Source: Gracilibacillus orientalis
Lineage (GTDB): Bacteria > Bacillota > Bacilli > Bacillales > Amphibacillaceae
DNA: 64,000 nucleotides
Direction: 5' to 3'
Assembly (NCBI RefSeq): GCF_900114645.1
Contig: NZ_FOTR01000001.1
Location: 310,001 to 374,000, forward strand
Below the pieces are notes generated by a model. It had not been told where the DNA came from. It searched no databases and was given only the letters and a program-made list of their open reading frames with translations. This document shows, piece after piece, positions 38,372-47,341 of the stretch; the first letter of the stretch is position 1, and each line of letters begins with the position of its first letter. The translations under genes and the position numbers were made by a program.

Positions 38372-38400
38372 TTGACATTTTGTATACGAATGTATACAAT
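38372..38400 (+). promoter_or_regulatory. Promoter with overlapping 20-bp palindromic operator
   Basis: TTGACA (38372-38377) and TACAAT (38395-38400) are spaced by 17 bases, a near-consensus sigma-A promoter. Between and over the -10 lies TTGTATAC-GAAT-GTATACAA (38380-38399), perfect 8-bp arms, a TetR/GntR-type operator. It controls the 38426 and 38703 genes. No matching regulator gene is adjacent. Confidence 0.75.
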
Positions 38401-38425
38401 GAACGAAAAGAATAGGAGATGACAA

Positions 38426-38716
38426 ATGAACAGTGACAAACGGGATGGGACTCAACACCATGTCCATCATAAAAAACGGGGTGCCAAGACATTTCGTCGT
38501 GGGAAGGCTCTCGCTTTCTTAGAACGCTTGAAGCTAAAGCGCTCAACTATTCAACAACAATTAGATCAACCAGAATTTCAATCAATCCAACAAATATTGA
38601 TTGGTGAACTAAAAGCAATTGATATGATGATGGAGGAATTTAAACAACTGTTTGAATTACAAGAAACGGATACCAACAACCAAAAGGGATGTGAAGAACA
38701 GAATGAAGAAAATTAA
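38426..38716 (+). CDS. Conserved small His-rich protein (96 aa)
   Basis: A 96-residue cytosolic protein: a His/Lys-rich start (GTQHHVHHKKRGAKTFRRGK) that could bind metal or nucleic acid, then a helical pair (ALAFLERLKLKRSTIQQQLD, IGELKAIDMMMEEFKQLFEL) and an acidic end. Relatives of this shape occur in Bacillaceae, usually in short regulated operons, with no known role. RBS AGGAGATGAC precedes ATG 38426. It overlaps the O-methyltransferase gene by 14 bases, so both are under the palindromic promoter at 38372. Confidence 0.7.
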   Translation: MNSDKRDGTQHHVHHKKRGAKTFRRGKALAFLERLKLKRSTIQQQLDQPEFQSIQQILIGELKAIDMMMEEFKQLFELQETDTNNQKGCEEQNEEN

Positions 38717-39338
38717 TCAATACGTGGATTCTGTATTTGACCCGCAAGATAGTTTACTGGAAGAAGTAATTACTTCCATCAAGGAAAATGGGATGCCTAA
38801 CATCTCCGTATCACCTTCATCCGGAAAATTTTTAACTATGTTAGTCTCCATTTCAGGCGCCAAAAACGCGTTGGAAATCGGTGCCCTTGGCGGTTATAGC
38901 GGCATTTGTATTGCAAGAGGTTTTGGACAGAACGGCTCGCTTACCTCTTTGGAATTAGAAGAAAAATATGCAAAACTTGCAGAAAATAATCTTACTAAAG
39001 CCGGTTTCAAAGACCAGATAACATACTTAACTGGTCCTGCTTTAGAAAGTCTTCAAAAACTGGAAGCAGAAAATAAACGGTTTGATTTTTTCTTTATTGA
39101 TGCCGATAAAGGAAACTATTCGAATTATCTAGAGCAATGCATCAAACTGGCAGAACCTAATGCCGTGATTGCTATCGATAATGTGTTGGCAAGAGGCAGT
39201 GTCGCTGATGATGAGGTAGAACCTAAAGGTTATACAACACTAATGAAAGAATTTAATCAATCGGTAGCAAACCATCCGCAATTAGAATCAATACTAGTCC
39301 CAATTGGTGATGGTATTACCATTGCCCAGGTGAAATAA
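38703..39338 (+). CDS. O-methyltransferase (class I, family 3 type)
   Basis: A 211-residue O-methyltransferase of the catechol/caffeoyl-CoA type. It starts at ATG 38703 (MKKINQYVDSVFDPQDSLLE); motif I is ALEIGALGGYSGICIARGF, then LTSLELEEKYAKLAENNL, the metal-binding FDFFFIDADKGNYSNYL and AVIAIDNVLARGSVAD follow, the acidic residues that hold the divalent ion being present. The substrate may be a catechol or hydroxyamino compound. Weak ribosome site and overlap suggest coupling to the 38426 gene. The operator suggests induction by a small molecule. Confidence 0.88.
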   Translation: MKKINQYVDSVFDPQDSLLEEVITSIKENGMPNISVSPSSGKFLTMLVSISGAKNALEIGALGGYSGICIARGFGQNGSLTSLELEEKYAKLAENNLTKAGFKDQITYLTGPALESLQKLEAENKRFDFFFIDADKGNYSNYLEQCIKLAEPNAVIAIDNVLARGSVADDEVEPKGYTTLMKEFNQSVANHPQLESILVPIGDGITIAQVK

Positions 39339-39345
39339 GGGTAAA

Positions 39346-39590
39346 GACAAAAATGATAGAATTTCCTGAATTTTGTCCTTTATTAGCATGATGACGGACA
39401 AAAATAATAGGGTTTCTTAAATTCTGTCCTTCATTAGCGTGATGACGGACAAAAATAATAGAATTTCCTGAATTTTGTCCTTCATTAGCGTGATGATGGA
39501 CAAAAATAATAGGAGTCCTTAAATTCTGTCCTTCATTAGCGTGATGATGGACAAAAATGATGAAATGCCCTCTATTCTGTCCTTCATAGC
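39346..39590. repeat. 51-bp tandem repeat, five copies
   Basis: GACAAAAAT recurs at 39346, 39397, 39448, 39499 and 39550, exactly 51 bases apart. Each unit holds a hairpin, GGACAAAA ... TTTTGTCC or TTCTGTCC, and the common spacer TTCATTAGCGTGATGA. Units 1 and 3 are nearly alike, and 2 resembles 4, pointing to a 102-bp duplication. Because 51 is divisible by three, a long minus-strand frame stays open through it (39316-39624), which I regard as not coding. It lies between the convergent O-methyltransferase and AraC-type genes. Confidence 0.85.
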
Positions 39591-39594
39591 TAAG

Positions 39595-39628
39595 AAAAAT
39601 GCCCAGAGAAAAAACTCTGAGCATTTTT
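39595..39628. terminator. Bidirectional terminator
   Basis: AAAAATGCCCAGAG and CTCTGAGCATTTTT pair with one mismatch around six A residues. A and T runs on both sides serve the O-methyltransferase unit and the AraC-type gene, which converge here. Confidence 0.8.
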
Positions 39629-39656
39629 ACTTTTAAGAGCCTTTTAGAATAACCCT

Positions 39657-40529
39657 TTATTTTTTCTCAACCGGTATCCAAATTTCGCTTTTGAAAGTTG
39701 CCGAATCAAAATCACTATTTTCATTCCAAAGAATTTCTGGACCTCTTATTTGTTGATAATTAGACGACGGAAACCATTCGGAGTAGATTGTTCCCCATGT
39801 GGTCTGCAGATGTTCTGGGAATGAACCGATTGATTCAAATACTGCCCATGTGAAAGCAGGAACCTCTAATTCAGTCCATTGTTCCGGACATTCTTTCGTA
39901 GTCGCAACCCCAATATAATGATCGAGTCCTCCTTTTTCCTCCATACGCTCTTCTGAAAAATTAGTCGATGCTTGAATTAATCCATAAGGTTCTGTGTTAG
40001 AGAGTTCTTTCAAATGCTCTATTTTCTCCTTGTTTAATGATTTCCACATTGCTGTGATCTCTGGATTCGCTCCTTCAAAAATAATGGGCACGCGTTTTTG
40101 AATCCCAACAATTCGGAAGGGTTCCTTTTCTTCGATACGATAGTTCATTTCATTTCCTCCTTCAATCGATAATTGGAAGGTCATTTTCGGAAAAGCTTTC
40201 AGCGACGAACCTTGTTGTTTCGCTTCTGATGGAGTAATACCATGCATGCCTTGAAAAGCCCTCGTAAAGGAATCAGGAGATTGATAACCATATTTAATTG
40301 CGATATCAATTACTCTATCATTGCTATTTTGCAGTTCGAATGCTGCGACAGTTAAACGTCTGCGGCGAATATATTCCGATAATGTAATACCTGCTAGAAA
40401 AGAAAACATTCGCTTGAAATGATATTCGGAACAATAAGCAATGCACGCTAGTTTTGGGTAATCAATCCCATGGGCTAAATTCTCCTCTATATATTCCAAA
40501 GCCTTGTTCATTTCTCTTAATCCATTCAT
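39657..40529 (-). CDS. AraC-family regulator with GyrI-like effector domain
   Basis: A 290-residue regulator. The N-terminal AraC DNA-binding domain has two HTH units ([20 protein letters not shown] and [20 protein letters not shown], then GITPSEAKQ). From about residue 128 it is a GyrI-like (SOUL/BmrR-type) small-molecule binding domain ([20 protein letters not shown], ending [13 protein letters not shown]). Proteins of this design (Rob/SoxS-like with GyrI) sense hydrophobic drugs and control exporters. ATG 40529 follows GGGAGGTC. It is a single gene; targets are not visible nearby. Confidence 0.9.
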   Translation of the reverse strand: MNGLREMNKALEYIEENLAHGIDYPKLACIAYCSEYHFKRMFSFLAGITLSEYIRRRRLTVAAFELQNSNDRVIDIAIKYGYQSPDSFTRAFQGMHGITPSEAKQQGSSLKAFPKMTFQLSIEGGNEMNYRIEEKEPFRIVGIQKRVPIIFEGANPEITAMWKSLNKEKIEHLKELSNTEPYGLIQASTNFSEERMEEKGGLDHYIGVATTKECPEQWTELEVPAFTWAVFESIGSFPEHLQTTWGTIYSEWFPSSNYQQIRGPEILWNENSDFDSATFKSEIWIPVEKK

Positions 40530-40704
40530 CAAAATGACCTCCCTTGATTAAAGAATAGCAGGAAAAGGAGAAGCACTTCCGACTTTCCGTGCACATAAGT
40601 GTCGGATTCCTATTATGAACCTAATAATCTCAAAAACTTATTTTTTAGTTTGTGGGATAAATCACCTTGAAAACCCCAGTAAGTTAATTCTATGATCAAT
40701 TGTA

Positions 40705-40733
40705 CAAAAACCCTCGATATAGAAATCGAGGGG
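40705..40733 (-). terminator. Terminator of the 40739-41686 gene
   Basis: CCCTCGAT and ATCGAGGG, perfect 8-bp arms with a six-base loop. In the minus direction it runs into TTTTTG. Confidence 0.8.
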
Positions 40734-40738
40734 TCTCT

Positions 40739-41686
40739 TTAAGATGCATGATATATAATTTGTTCCCATGTATGGTTTGCCTGATCAATGGTGCTATTAA
40801 CATCCTGGTTGAGACGCTTTAATTGTGAAATCGTCTCCTCTACTTTCTCGTACATCTCACTTACTTGTTGTTCTGATTGGTTAATTTTATCTTGTACAAA
40901 CCAGTCCATAATCAGACCGTCGAAAAAGTAGTCGGCAAAGGTTAAACCACCAGAAATCTCGATATTTGCCTGAAATGATTTGCCAATATCATTTAATTCA
41001 TGTGAAAACTTACGTAATAATCGCTGAGCATCATGAGTTGCCTGTTTGGCATCATCAATATGACTATGTTTTAAGGAAGTGGAAATTAAGCCACCGCCAA
41101 ACATATCGGCCGTTCCCCAATTCTTTGCACTATCTAATGACGAACGAGCCGATGACAGAGCTCTTTTTACTTTTTCTCCTGCATCAATCGCTTCGGCAAT
41201 TTCAGATTTCTCATCTTGCATGTTTCCCAATTCTTCTAATACTTCAAGTGCTTGTTGTCCACTCTCATGATTGGTATCCAACAAGTGATGATATTTCTCT
41301 TCTAATAAATTCTGATAACGGACATCTGGCTCTCCCAATTCGCGAATTTGCTGATCTAATGCTGCGATATCCTCTTGCAAATCCATAACAGACGCTTTTG
41401 CTTCCTGGTAGCGTAATTGTGCTCTTGCGACTTCCTGTTTCTCTTCATCCAGTTTTTCTAACTTTTGTCCGGTAATCGAATAAAAAAGGTTAGCAACACT
41501 GAAGGATTCCAGTTTTTCGACATCTACTTTTTCATCTTGTAGTTGTTGATAGGATTGCTGTTTTTGTTTCTCCAGCTTTTCTAATTCAACTGCTAATTCT
41601 TTTCGCTCGTGTTTTAATCGGTATAATTTACGCTTATTTTCTTGAGCTTTTACAATTTTTTGATAATAAGTATCCAATTCAACCAC
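40739..41686 (-). CDS. Large coiled-coil protein of unknown function (315 aa)
   Basis: The protein is nearly all coiled coil: residues 1-75 (LKHERKELAVELEKLEKQKQ), 75-170, and 225-310, with a short non-helical insertion near 190-205 (TADMFGGGLISTSLKHSHID). No signal peptide or membrane segment is seen. It is 23 bases behind an M48 protease gene, and both are read leftward with the terminator after this gene, so they may form an operon. The central GGGxxST segment is conserved in similar Bacillaceae proteins as far as I recall, but no function is known. Confidence 0.7.
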   Translation of the reverse strand: MVELDTYYQKIVKAQENKRKLYRLKHERKELAVELEKLEKQKQQSYQQLQDEKVDVEKLESFSVANLFYSITGQKLEKLDEEKQEVARAQLRYQEAKASVMDLQEDIAALDQQIRELGEPDVRYQNLLEEKYHHLLDTNHESGQQALEVLEELGNMQDEKSEIAEAIDAGEKVKRALSSARSSLDSAKNWGTADMFGGGLISTSLKHSHIDDAKQATHDAQRLLRKFSHELNDIGKSFQANIEISGGLTFADYFFDGLIMDWFVQDKINQSEQQVSEMYEKVEETISQLKRLNQDVNSTIDQANHTWEQIIYHAS

Positions 41687-41709
41687 CTCTAGTCTATATA
41701 CGAATCAAG

Positions 41710-42867
41710 TTATGGGTTCGTTTCACGATTTTGTATTTCCTCCTCGATTCGCTCGATACGATCCGCTATCGATGGGTGACTGGAGCGGAACCAACCGATC
41801 CATGGAGCCGGTGAAATATCAGCTTTCGATTGTTCAGCTAATAACTGGTAGCTTGTCAGTGCTGGATGTAGGTCTTCCGTTTGGTTAATTGCATATTGGT
41901 CTGCCTGTCTTTCCATCTGTCTTGAAACCCAAAGTGACAGGGGCTGCATAAGTATGAGTATTGCTACTGTCGTCAATAATAATTTTGTTAAAGACGGAAA
42001 CGAATGGATATTTTTCCATGCACGGGTCCATCTTTGTAACACCAGCAATACAAGAAGTGTTAAGAAGAGATATAAACCAATTCCCCAGTAGACATGATGA
42101 AAAATGTAATGAGCGATTTCATGTGCCATAATAAATAAAATTTCACTTTGCTCCATTCCAGCAATCGTTGTATCCCATAATACAATACGGGCATGATCAA
42201 ATATACCTGTCACATAGGCGTTATAGGTAGACACCTTTTCACTTTTGTTCACCACAAGCAGGGTGGCATCACTAATTCCAGCACCTGCAGTTAAGGTTTC
42301 GATTTCTTTTCGCAACTCTCCCTCTTCCAGTAGGGAAAAATCATCAAAAAGTGGATCAATCCAAATTGGCTGCACAAATACGACAAACAGGACCACTGGA
42401 ATCGCAAGGAACCAGAGAATCACTCCCCATATTTTTGGCCATTTTTTCATAACTGCTCGTGTTATAAGGATGATTAAAAAAAGGGATAGCCAAAACATTC
42501 CTTTACTTAGCAAATGCTCAGCAAACCATGAAAGAAATCCTTGTGTCCTCACTCCCTCTTCTACCGTTATCCTATACCAGACGAAACGAAAGGGAAAATG
42601 GATCAGATAATCTAAAATCGTCAGCAAGGTGACATATAACAGCACTTTTTTAATTTCTGATCGAATTTGTTCCAGTTGTTCCATAATATTTGTTTTCTTT
42701 ATCAGGAGGTATAACATCAATAGCTGCAATGGCCACATCGCGAAGAAAAAGGCATGAGCCAATGCCCCATAACGGGTGTCACTGAATGATGTGAGCGGAT
42801 AAAGAAAATAGAAGTATAAAAATAGGCTCAGTATATAAATGATGTATCCTATCATGATTTTTTTCAT
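41710..42867 (-). CDS. M48-family membrane metalloprotease
   Basis: A 385-residue integral membrane protease of the HtpX/Ste24 type. Four or five membrane segments fill the first 180 residues ([57 protein letters not shown]). The zinc motif is [17 protein letters not shown] near residue 245, with a second segment around 310 ([13 protein letters not shown]) supplying the third ligand Glu. It probably degrades damaged membrane proteins. Start ATG 42867 ([13 protein letters not shown]) follows GGGAG by eight bases; earlier in-frame starts lack a site. Confidence 0.88.
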   Translation of the reverse strand: MKKIMIGYIIYILSLFLYFYFLYPLTSFSDTRYGALAHAFFFAMWPLQLLMLYLLIKKTNIMEQLEQIRSEIKKVLLYVTLLTILDYLIHFPFRFVWYRITVEEGVRTQGFLSWFAEHLLSKGMFWLSLFLIILITRAVMKKWPKIWGVILWFLAIPVVLFVVFVQPIWIDPLFDDFSLLEEGELRKEIETLTAGAGISDATLLVVNKSEKVSTYNAYVTGIFDHARIVLWDTTIAGMEQSEILFIMAHEIAHYIFHHVYWGIGLYLFLTLLVLLVLQRWTRAWKNIHSFPSLTKLLLTTVAILILMQPLSLWVSRQMERQADQYAINQTEDLHPALTSYQLLAEQSKADISPAPWIGWFRSSHPSIADRIERIEEEIQNRETNP

Positions 42868-42973
42868 AACGTCGGCTCCCATTGTTAGCAAGGTTATTAC
42901 CATTATATACTAAAACCAGTTAATTCTAATCAATTTTCATCGTTTTTTATAATCGACAGTCTGCAATAAGCTT

Positions 42974-43004
42974 AACCCCGTTTCAGTTGGCATGAAACGG
43001 GGTT
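42974..43004 (-). terminator. Terminator-like hairpin after lplJ
   Basis: AACCCCGTTTC and GAAACGGGGTT are perfect 11-bp arms with a 9-base loop, 35 bases beyond the lplJ stop. The stem is strong, but the T run after it is poor in both directions. Confidence 0.65.
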
Positions 43005-43038
43005 ACATGTTTATATTTGATTAGCTTATTTCAATTAC

Positions 43039-44034
43039 TTAATAGATTAATCCTATGAAGTCTTCTTTTGTAATTTTACCTAAATAATGGGATACATCTA
43101 AATCACTTAGAGCTTCATCAATTGCCTGACGTTCATAGCGAACACCATTTAACTTATCTTCTAATTCTTTGACATCACCGACACCGAAGAAATCGCCAAA
43201 AATGGTGCATTGCTCAATACTGCCTTTATGAACATCGAGACGAACATCAACAAGACCCCCATCAAATTTATGCGAGTGCTGAATATTAAATTTCGGTGAT
43301 TTACCATAATTCCATTCCCATTGTTGATAACGTTCTTTTGATAATTGATGGATGTTATCCCAATCTTCGGCTGTTAACACGTATTGTGGAACATCATTCA
43401 CTTTCTCTACGTCAAAAACGTGTGTAAGGATATGTGCTTTCAAATCTTCCATGGATAATTTCTCATCCATAAATTCAGAGATGTTGGCAACACGGCTTCG
43501 GATTGATTTAATACCTTTTGATTTTATTTTTTCTGTTTTCACATTAAGCGCACGCACAACATTTTCAATTTCTGAATCATACATTAATGTCCCATGACTG
43601 AACATACGTCCCTTTGTCGTAAATTGTGCATTACCCGAAATTTTACGTCCTTCTGCAACTAGATCGTTTCGGCCTTTTAGTTCTGCCGGGACACCTATTT
43701 TTTTCAAAGCTTCCACGACTGGTTCTGTGAATTTGGCGAAATTGTGGAAACTGTCACCATCATCTTTTGTGATAAAACTGAAGTTCAAGTTACCTTCATC
43801 ATGATATACGGCTCCACCACCAGATAAGCGGCGAACAACTTTGATGCCATTTTCGTCGACATAATCCGTATTGATTTCTTCGATTGTGTTCTGGTTTTTT
43901 CCGATAATGATCGATGGTCCATTTATGTAAAATAATATGTATGTATCTTCTTCACCAAAGTTTTTAAGTATATACTCTTCAATGGCTAAATTAATATATG
44001 GATCAGTAATTCCTTTATTATCTATAAATTTCAT
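43039..44034 (-). CDS. lplJ: Lipoate-protein ligase
   Basis: The 331-residue enzyme activates lipoate with ATP and attaches it to lysines of GcvH and the E2 subunits of 2-oxoacid dehydrogenases. Signature segments are present: VVRRLSGGGAVYHDEGNLNF near residue 70, RNDLVAEGRKISGNAQFTTK with the catalytic lysine near 140, and GTLMYDSEIENVVRALN. The C-terminal accessory domain (about 245-331) is present, so the length is normal for LplJ of Bacillus. Adjacent to yhfH in divergent orientation, as in B. subtilis. Regulation not visible. Confidence 0.95.
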   Translation of the reverse strand: MKFIDNKGITDPYINLAIEEYILKNFGEEDTYILFYINGPSIIIGKNQNTIEEINTDYVDENGIKVVRRLSGGGAVYHDEGNLNFSFITKDDGDSFHNFAKFTEPVVEALKKIGVPAELKGRNDLVAEGRKISGNAQFTTKGRMFSHGTLMYDSEIENVVRALNVKTEKIKSKGIKSIRSRVANISEFMDEKLSMEDLKAHILTHVFDVEKVNDVPQYVLTAEDWDNIHQLSKERYQQWEWNYGKSPKFNIQHSHKFDGGLVDVRLDVHKGSIEQCTIFGDFFGVGDVKELEDKLNGVRYERQAIDEALSDLDVSHYLGKITKEDFIGLIY

Positions 44035-44191
44035 GTTTTATGGCACTCCTTTAGTTACTGTTTGTCACTACTAGTATAAAAGAAGTACATGGAGAAAACA
44101 ATTTTTTCGAAATTGTACTAATACAAATGGTTGATTTTTTGTTTTTGTTATAATACAATAATAACACGACACGCTTTTGGGAGGGTACGTT

Positions 44192-44320
44192 ATGAAGAGC
44201 ATCGTTGAATTCTTTCGCAACATTCCCAGAAAAAAGTGTAGTAAGTGCGGAAATGATATTGTAGAACAAGCAGATTGTTATCATAACATCTGTGACAACT
44301 GCAGTCATCCCGCCATCTAA
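44192..44320 (+). CDS. yhfH: YhfH family zinc-ribbon mini-protein (42 aa)
   Basis: ATG 44192 to TAA 44320 encodes MKSIVEFFRNIPRKKCSKCG followed by NDIVEQADCYHNICDNCSH. The four cysteines in CxxC and CxxxxCDxC spacing form a probable zinc ribbon. It matches B. subtilis YhfH in size and start, and the place next to lplJ (yhfJ) is the same as in B. subtilis. RBS GGGAGG precedes it. Function unknown. It was easy to miss because of its size. Confidence 0.85.
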   Translation: MKSIVEFFRNIPRKKCSKCGNDIVEQADCYHNICDNCSHPAI

Positions 44321-44328
44321 CCTGTTAC

Positions 44329-44431
44329 GTCTTTTACACCCATATCTTTCGTTTCTTTCATCCTTCTTATCCTGCTGAACGAGGATGATGAACATTCCCA
44401 TCCAATTAATCAAGATATATGTAAAAGACAA
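44329..44431. repeat. 10-bp inverted repeat after yhfH
   Basis: GTCTTTTACA (44329-44338) and TGTAAAAGAC (44422-44431) are perfect inverted copies enclosing 83 bases that include a CATCCT/AGGATG hairpin. The 120 bases from yhfH stop to the terminator at 44440 carry no gene. It may be the remnant of a small repeat element. Confidence 0.4.
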
Positions 44432-44439
44432 ACACCTGC

Positions 44440-44466
44440 AGCTATTAAATTAGCTGCTTTTTTTAT
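44440..44466 (+). terminator. Terminator after yhfH
   Basis: GCAGCT and AGCTGC around an eight-base loop followed by TTTTTTT on the plus strand. Confidence 0.8.
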
Positions 44467-44489
44467 GCTTGCAATGACACAGTAGATAC

Positions 44490-44956
44490 AAACTGCGCAC
44501 TAGTGAAAATTTTCTTTGGTAAGCTCCTTTCTTTCGGAAATGGAGTGCTAGACATCGCTGCGGAAAAATACTCCCTTTCCGTGGGCACGGCTTCAGCTTC
44601 CTCGCTCACATACGTTCGCTGCGGGATCTTCAGCTCGCGCTGTTCCCACAGGAGTGTCGCATTTTTCCGCAGCTTAGTGTGTAATTTCTTATCATGCAAG
44701 AAGAAATCCATAGAATATCATTCCATAAGTTCTCTTCTTTCGATAATCAGAACACTACACAAAAGCGGAGGCAAGATACGTAGACTCCTACGGGAACAGC
44801 GCGAGCCGAAGACCCCGCAAGAAAACGTTCTTTGTTTTCTGAGGAGGCTAAGGCCGTGCCCGTGGAAAGCGAAGTATCTTGCCGTAGCGTATTGCAGCAA
44901 TCATCAAAATGCAGAATGGAAGGAAGTAAGTTCTTTATAGAGTTACTGCGCAGTTT
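44490..44956. repeat. Composite inverted pair of GC-rich intergenic repeats
   Basis: Two copies of the same element face each other: copy 1 at 44558-44672 (minus) and copy 2 at 44770-44883 (plus). Both contain GGGAACAGCGCGAGC, CGAAGA-CCCGCA or TGAAGATCCCGCA, and GCCGTGCCC-GTGGAAAG. Copy 1 ends in CTGCGGAAAAAT/ATTTTTCCGCAG, copy 2 in GGCAAGATAC/GTATCTTGCC: different sequences, each self-complementary. The whole is bounded by AAACTGCGCA (44490) and TGCGCAGTTT (44947). Elements with this core are frequent in halophilic Bacillaceae. Open frames across this region are not coding. Confidence 0.85.
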
Positions 44957-44995
44957 ATGTGTAAAGCGTATTAAAAAGCAGAGTACTTGTTAAAG

Positions 44996-46393
44996 TTACT
45001 CTGCTAAATAATCTATTATTTTTTCGACGGCTGCTTCTCCTTGATCGATACAGTCAGGGATTCCGATGCCTCGGTATGGGCTGCCGGCAATGAATACGCC
45101 GGGAAGCTCGGAAGCGAGACCACTTTCCAATTTCTCGACTAATTGCTTATGACCAATGCTATATTGCGGCATCGCATCTTTCCAACGAGATACAACCGAG
45201 AATAATGGTTCACCTTCTATTTTCATAATTTTATTCAAATCATGTAAAACAATTTCTTCTAATGTTTCATCTGATAGCTCAACGACTTCTTCATCACCCG
45301 GGCGCCCAACATAGCAGCGAAGTAGTGCTTTTCCTTCTGGTGCTGCGGTATCTGGCCATTTTTTATGTGTCCATGTACAAGCAGTAATACGATAATTACT
45401 GTTACGTGATACCACAAATCCAGTACCATCAATATCTTCCTTAATGGCAGATTGATCAAACGCTAAAGCAACATTGGCAACAGAAGTAGCTTTCATATTA
45501 TCCAGATCTGCGACAACATCATAAGGTTTGAGCATCTGTTTCATAACAGGATAAGGTGTAGCGATTAAAATGACATCCGATGTAATCTTTGATCCACCTT
45601 TTAGCTCTAATTGATAACCGTTTTCTGATGTAGTGATCTTGTTAACCGCTTTTCCTTTTTGAACAATGCCTTCTGATAATGATGATTCGATAGCTTCCAC
45701 TAGTGTTTCCAATCCACCTTCAACACTGTAAAACATACTTTTTTTCTTACCGGTTGGTTGGTTTGGTGCCTGCTTTGTCTTATGCAAACCGCGAATGATA
45801 CTGCCATATTGTTGTTCCAATTGGTAAAAGTTCGGAAAGGTCGCCATCAGACTTAAATCATCCAAATCACCAGCATAAATTCCTGATAATAATGGTTCAA
45901 TTACATTCTCAACGACTTCATCACCTAAGCGATGCCTGAAAAACTTTCCGAGTGACTGATCGTCTCGAGCTTCACCCTTAGGCAACACAAAATCCATACC
46001 AGCTCGTAATTTACCTGTCACACTAAATAAACTCGATGCTAAGAATGGACGGATTTGTGTCGGAATTCCCATAAAAGAGCCTTGGGGCATGCTATGCAGT
46101 TGATCGCCAACTAAAATATATGATTTCCCTGTTCCATTCTTGACTAACTTATCACCAATACCAACGTTGCGCGCAAGGCGTTCTGCAGATTGTTTACGAA
46201 TTAAAAAGGAATCTGGTCCTCGTTCAATCGTGTAACCGTCACGTCTTTCTGTATTGATTTTGCCGCCTAAACGGTTGCTTGCTTCTAAAAGTTGTACCTT
46301 ATAGTCTAAGTTCTGATCTTTAATCTTCTGGTCTAAATAATAAGCGGCAGTAAGCCCCGCTATACCGCCGCCTATCACCGTTATCTTCTTCAT
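44996..46393 (-). CDS. hemY: Coproporphyrinogen III oxidase, CgoX/HemY type
   Basis: A 465-residue FAD enzyme that oxidises coproporphyrinogen III to coproporphyrin III in the Gram-positive heme pathway. The N-terminal FAD motif is [39 protein letters not shown] and the [17 protein letters not shown] segment follow, and the C-terminal [20 protein letters not shown] closes the FAD site. The start overlaps the hemH stop (ATGA), and it is the last gene of hemE-hemH-hemY. It is a normal length for the family and is followed by the intergenic repeat pair. Confidence 0.96.
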   Translation of the reverse strand: MKKITVIGGGIAGLTAAYYLDQKIKDQNLDYKVQLLEASNRLGGKINTERRDGYTIERGPDSFLIRKQSAERLARNVGIGDKLVKNGTGKSYILVGDQLHSMPQGSFMGIPTQIRPFLASSLFSVTGKLRAGMDFVLPKGEARDDQSLGKFFRHRLGDEVVENVIEPLLSGIYAGDLDDLSLMATFPNFYQLEQQYGSIIRGLHKTKQAPNQPTGKKKSMFYSVEGGLETLVEAIESSLSEGIVQKGKAVNKITTSENGYQLELKGGSKITSDVILIATPYPVMKQMLKPYDVVADLDNMKATSVANVALAFDQSAIKEDIDGTGFVVSRNSNYRITACTWTHKKWPDTAAPEGKALLRCYVGRPGDEEVVELSDETLEEIVLHDLNKIMKIEGEPLFSVVSRWKDAMPQYSIGHKQLVEKLESGLASELPGVFIAGSPYRGIGIPDCIDQGEAAVEKIIDYLAE

Positions 46394-47325
46394 GACTCGC
46401 CATCACTCTGGAATTTATCTACTACAATTCCTGCTAGTGTATCGATAAACGCTGGATTTACGTTTGGCATTGGTGGACGATAATAAGCTGTGCCAATTTC
46501 ATCACAAACCACTTTACATTCATAATCATTGTCATACAATACCTCTAGATGATCAGCAACAAAACCAACCGGAGCATAGATAAAGGATTCGTACCCTTTA
46601 TGTTCAAACAAATCACGCGTTAAATCTTGTACATCTGGTCCTAACCAAGGGTCTGGCGTGTTACCTTCGCTTTGCCAGCCTATTTCAACATTTGGAATAC
46701 CCGTTTTTTCTTGAATTAATTCTGCTGTACGTTCTAACTGTTGTGGGTACGGATCACCATTTTGTAAAATTTTCTCTGGTAAACTATGTGCAGAAACAAC
46801 TAGTACTGCTTTATCTTTGTTTTCGATTTTTTGATATTCTTTTGTAATTGCATCTGCCCAGTAGTTAATAAACCCTTCTGCATCATACCAGCTTTCTACT
46901 GATTTAATGGTAATTCCATGTTTGTCTGCTTCTTCTTGGGCTCTGCCATTGTATGCTTTGACACTAAATGTAGAATAATGTGGCGCAAGTACAAGCGAGA
47001 TTGTTTCTTTAATACCGTCTTCTGCCATTTGTTGTACTGCATCTTCAATAAAAGGTTCGATATGTTTTAACCCTAAATAGTAAACAAATTCAACATCGTC
47101 CTGGATTTCGTTTGCACGTGTTTGTAAGTTTTGAGCTTGTTCTGTTGTAATGCGTGCAAGCGGCGAAATACCACCTATTGCCTGATAACGCTCCGTTAAA
47201 TCATCTAGCATTTCCTGGGTTGGTTTTCGTCCGTGGCGAATGTCTGTGTAATAACGTTCAATATCTGCTTCTTTATATGGCGTACCATATGCCATTACAA
47301 GTAATCCTACCTTTTTCTTTGCCAT
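46390..47325 (-). CDS. hemH: Ferrochelatase (CpfC)
   Basis: A 311-residue soluble ferrochelatase that inserts Fe(II) into coproporphyrin III. It starts at ATG 47325 ([20 protein letters not shown]) seven bases after AAAGGATG; an upstream frame adds twelve residues without a site. The catalytic His is in [17 protein letters not shown] near residue 180, the second motif [20 protein letters not shown] follows, and [18 protein letters not shown] is the conserved C-terminal site. It lies 16 bases after hemE and overlaps hemY. Confidence 0.96.
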   Translation of the reverse strand: MAKKKVGLLVMAYGTPYKEADIERYYTDIRHGRKPTQEMLDDLTERYQAIGGISPLARITTEQAQNLQTRANEIQDDVEFVYYLGLKHIEPFIEDAVQQMAEDGIKETISLVLAPHYSTFSVKAYNGRAQEEADKHGITIKSVESWYDAEGFINYWADAITKEYQKIENKDKAVLVVSAHSLPEKILQNGDPYPQQLERTAELIQEKTGIPNVEIGWQSEGNTPDPWLGPDVQDLTRDLFEHKGYESFIYAPVGFVADHLEVLYDNDYECKVVCDEIGTAYYRPPMPNVNPAFIDTLAGIVVDKFQSDGES

Positions 47326-47341
47326 GATGAGACATCCTTTC

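Noticed and set aside
39346-39590. CRISPR array
   Set aside because: All of the 51-bp unit is similar, there are no unique 30-40 bp spacers, and no cas genes are near.
39316-39624. Minus-strand frame of 102 codons with repeated HHHANEGQN units
   Set aside because: It is produced by the 51-bp tandem hairpin repeat, whose period is a multiple of three; there is no ribosome site and the strand carries a terminator at its start.
44463-44940. Three open frames of 60-145 codons on both strands
   Set aside because: They lie across the inverted pair of GC-rich intergenic repeats and have no ribosome sites or family resemblance.
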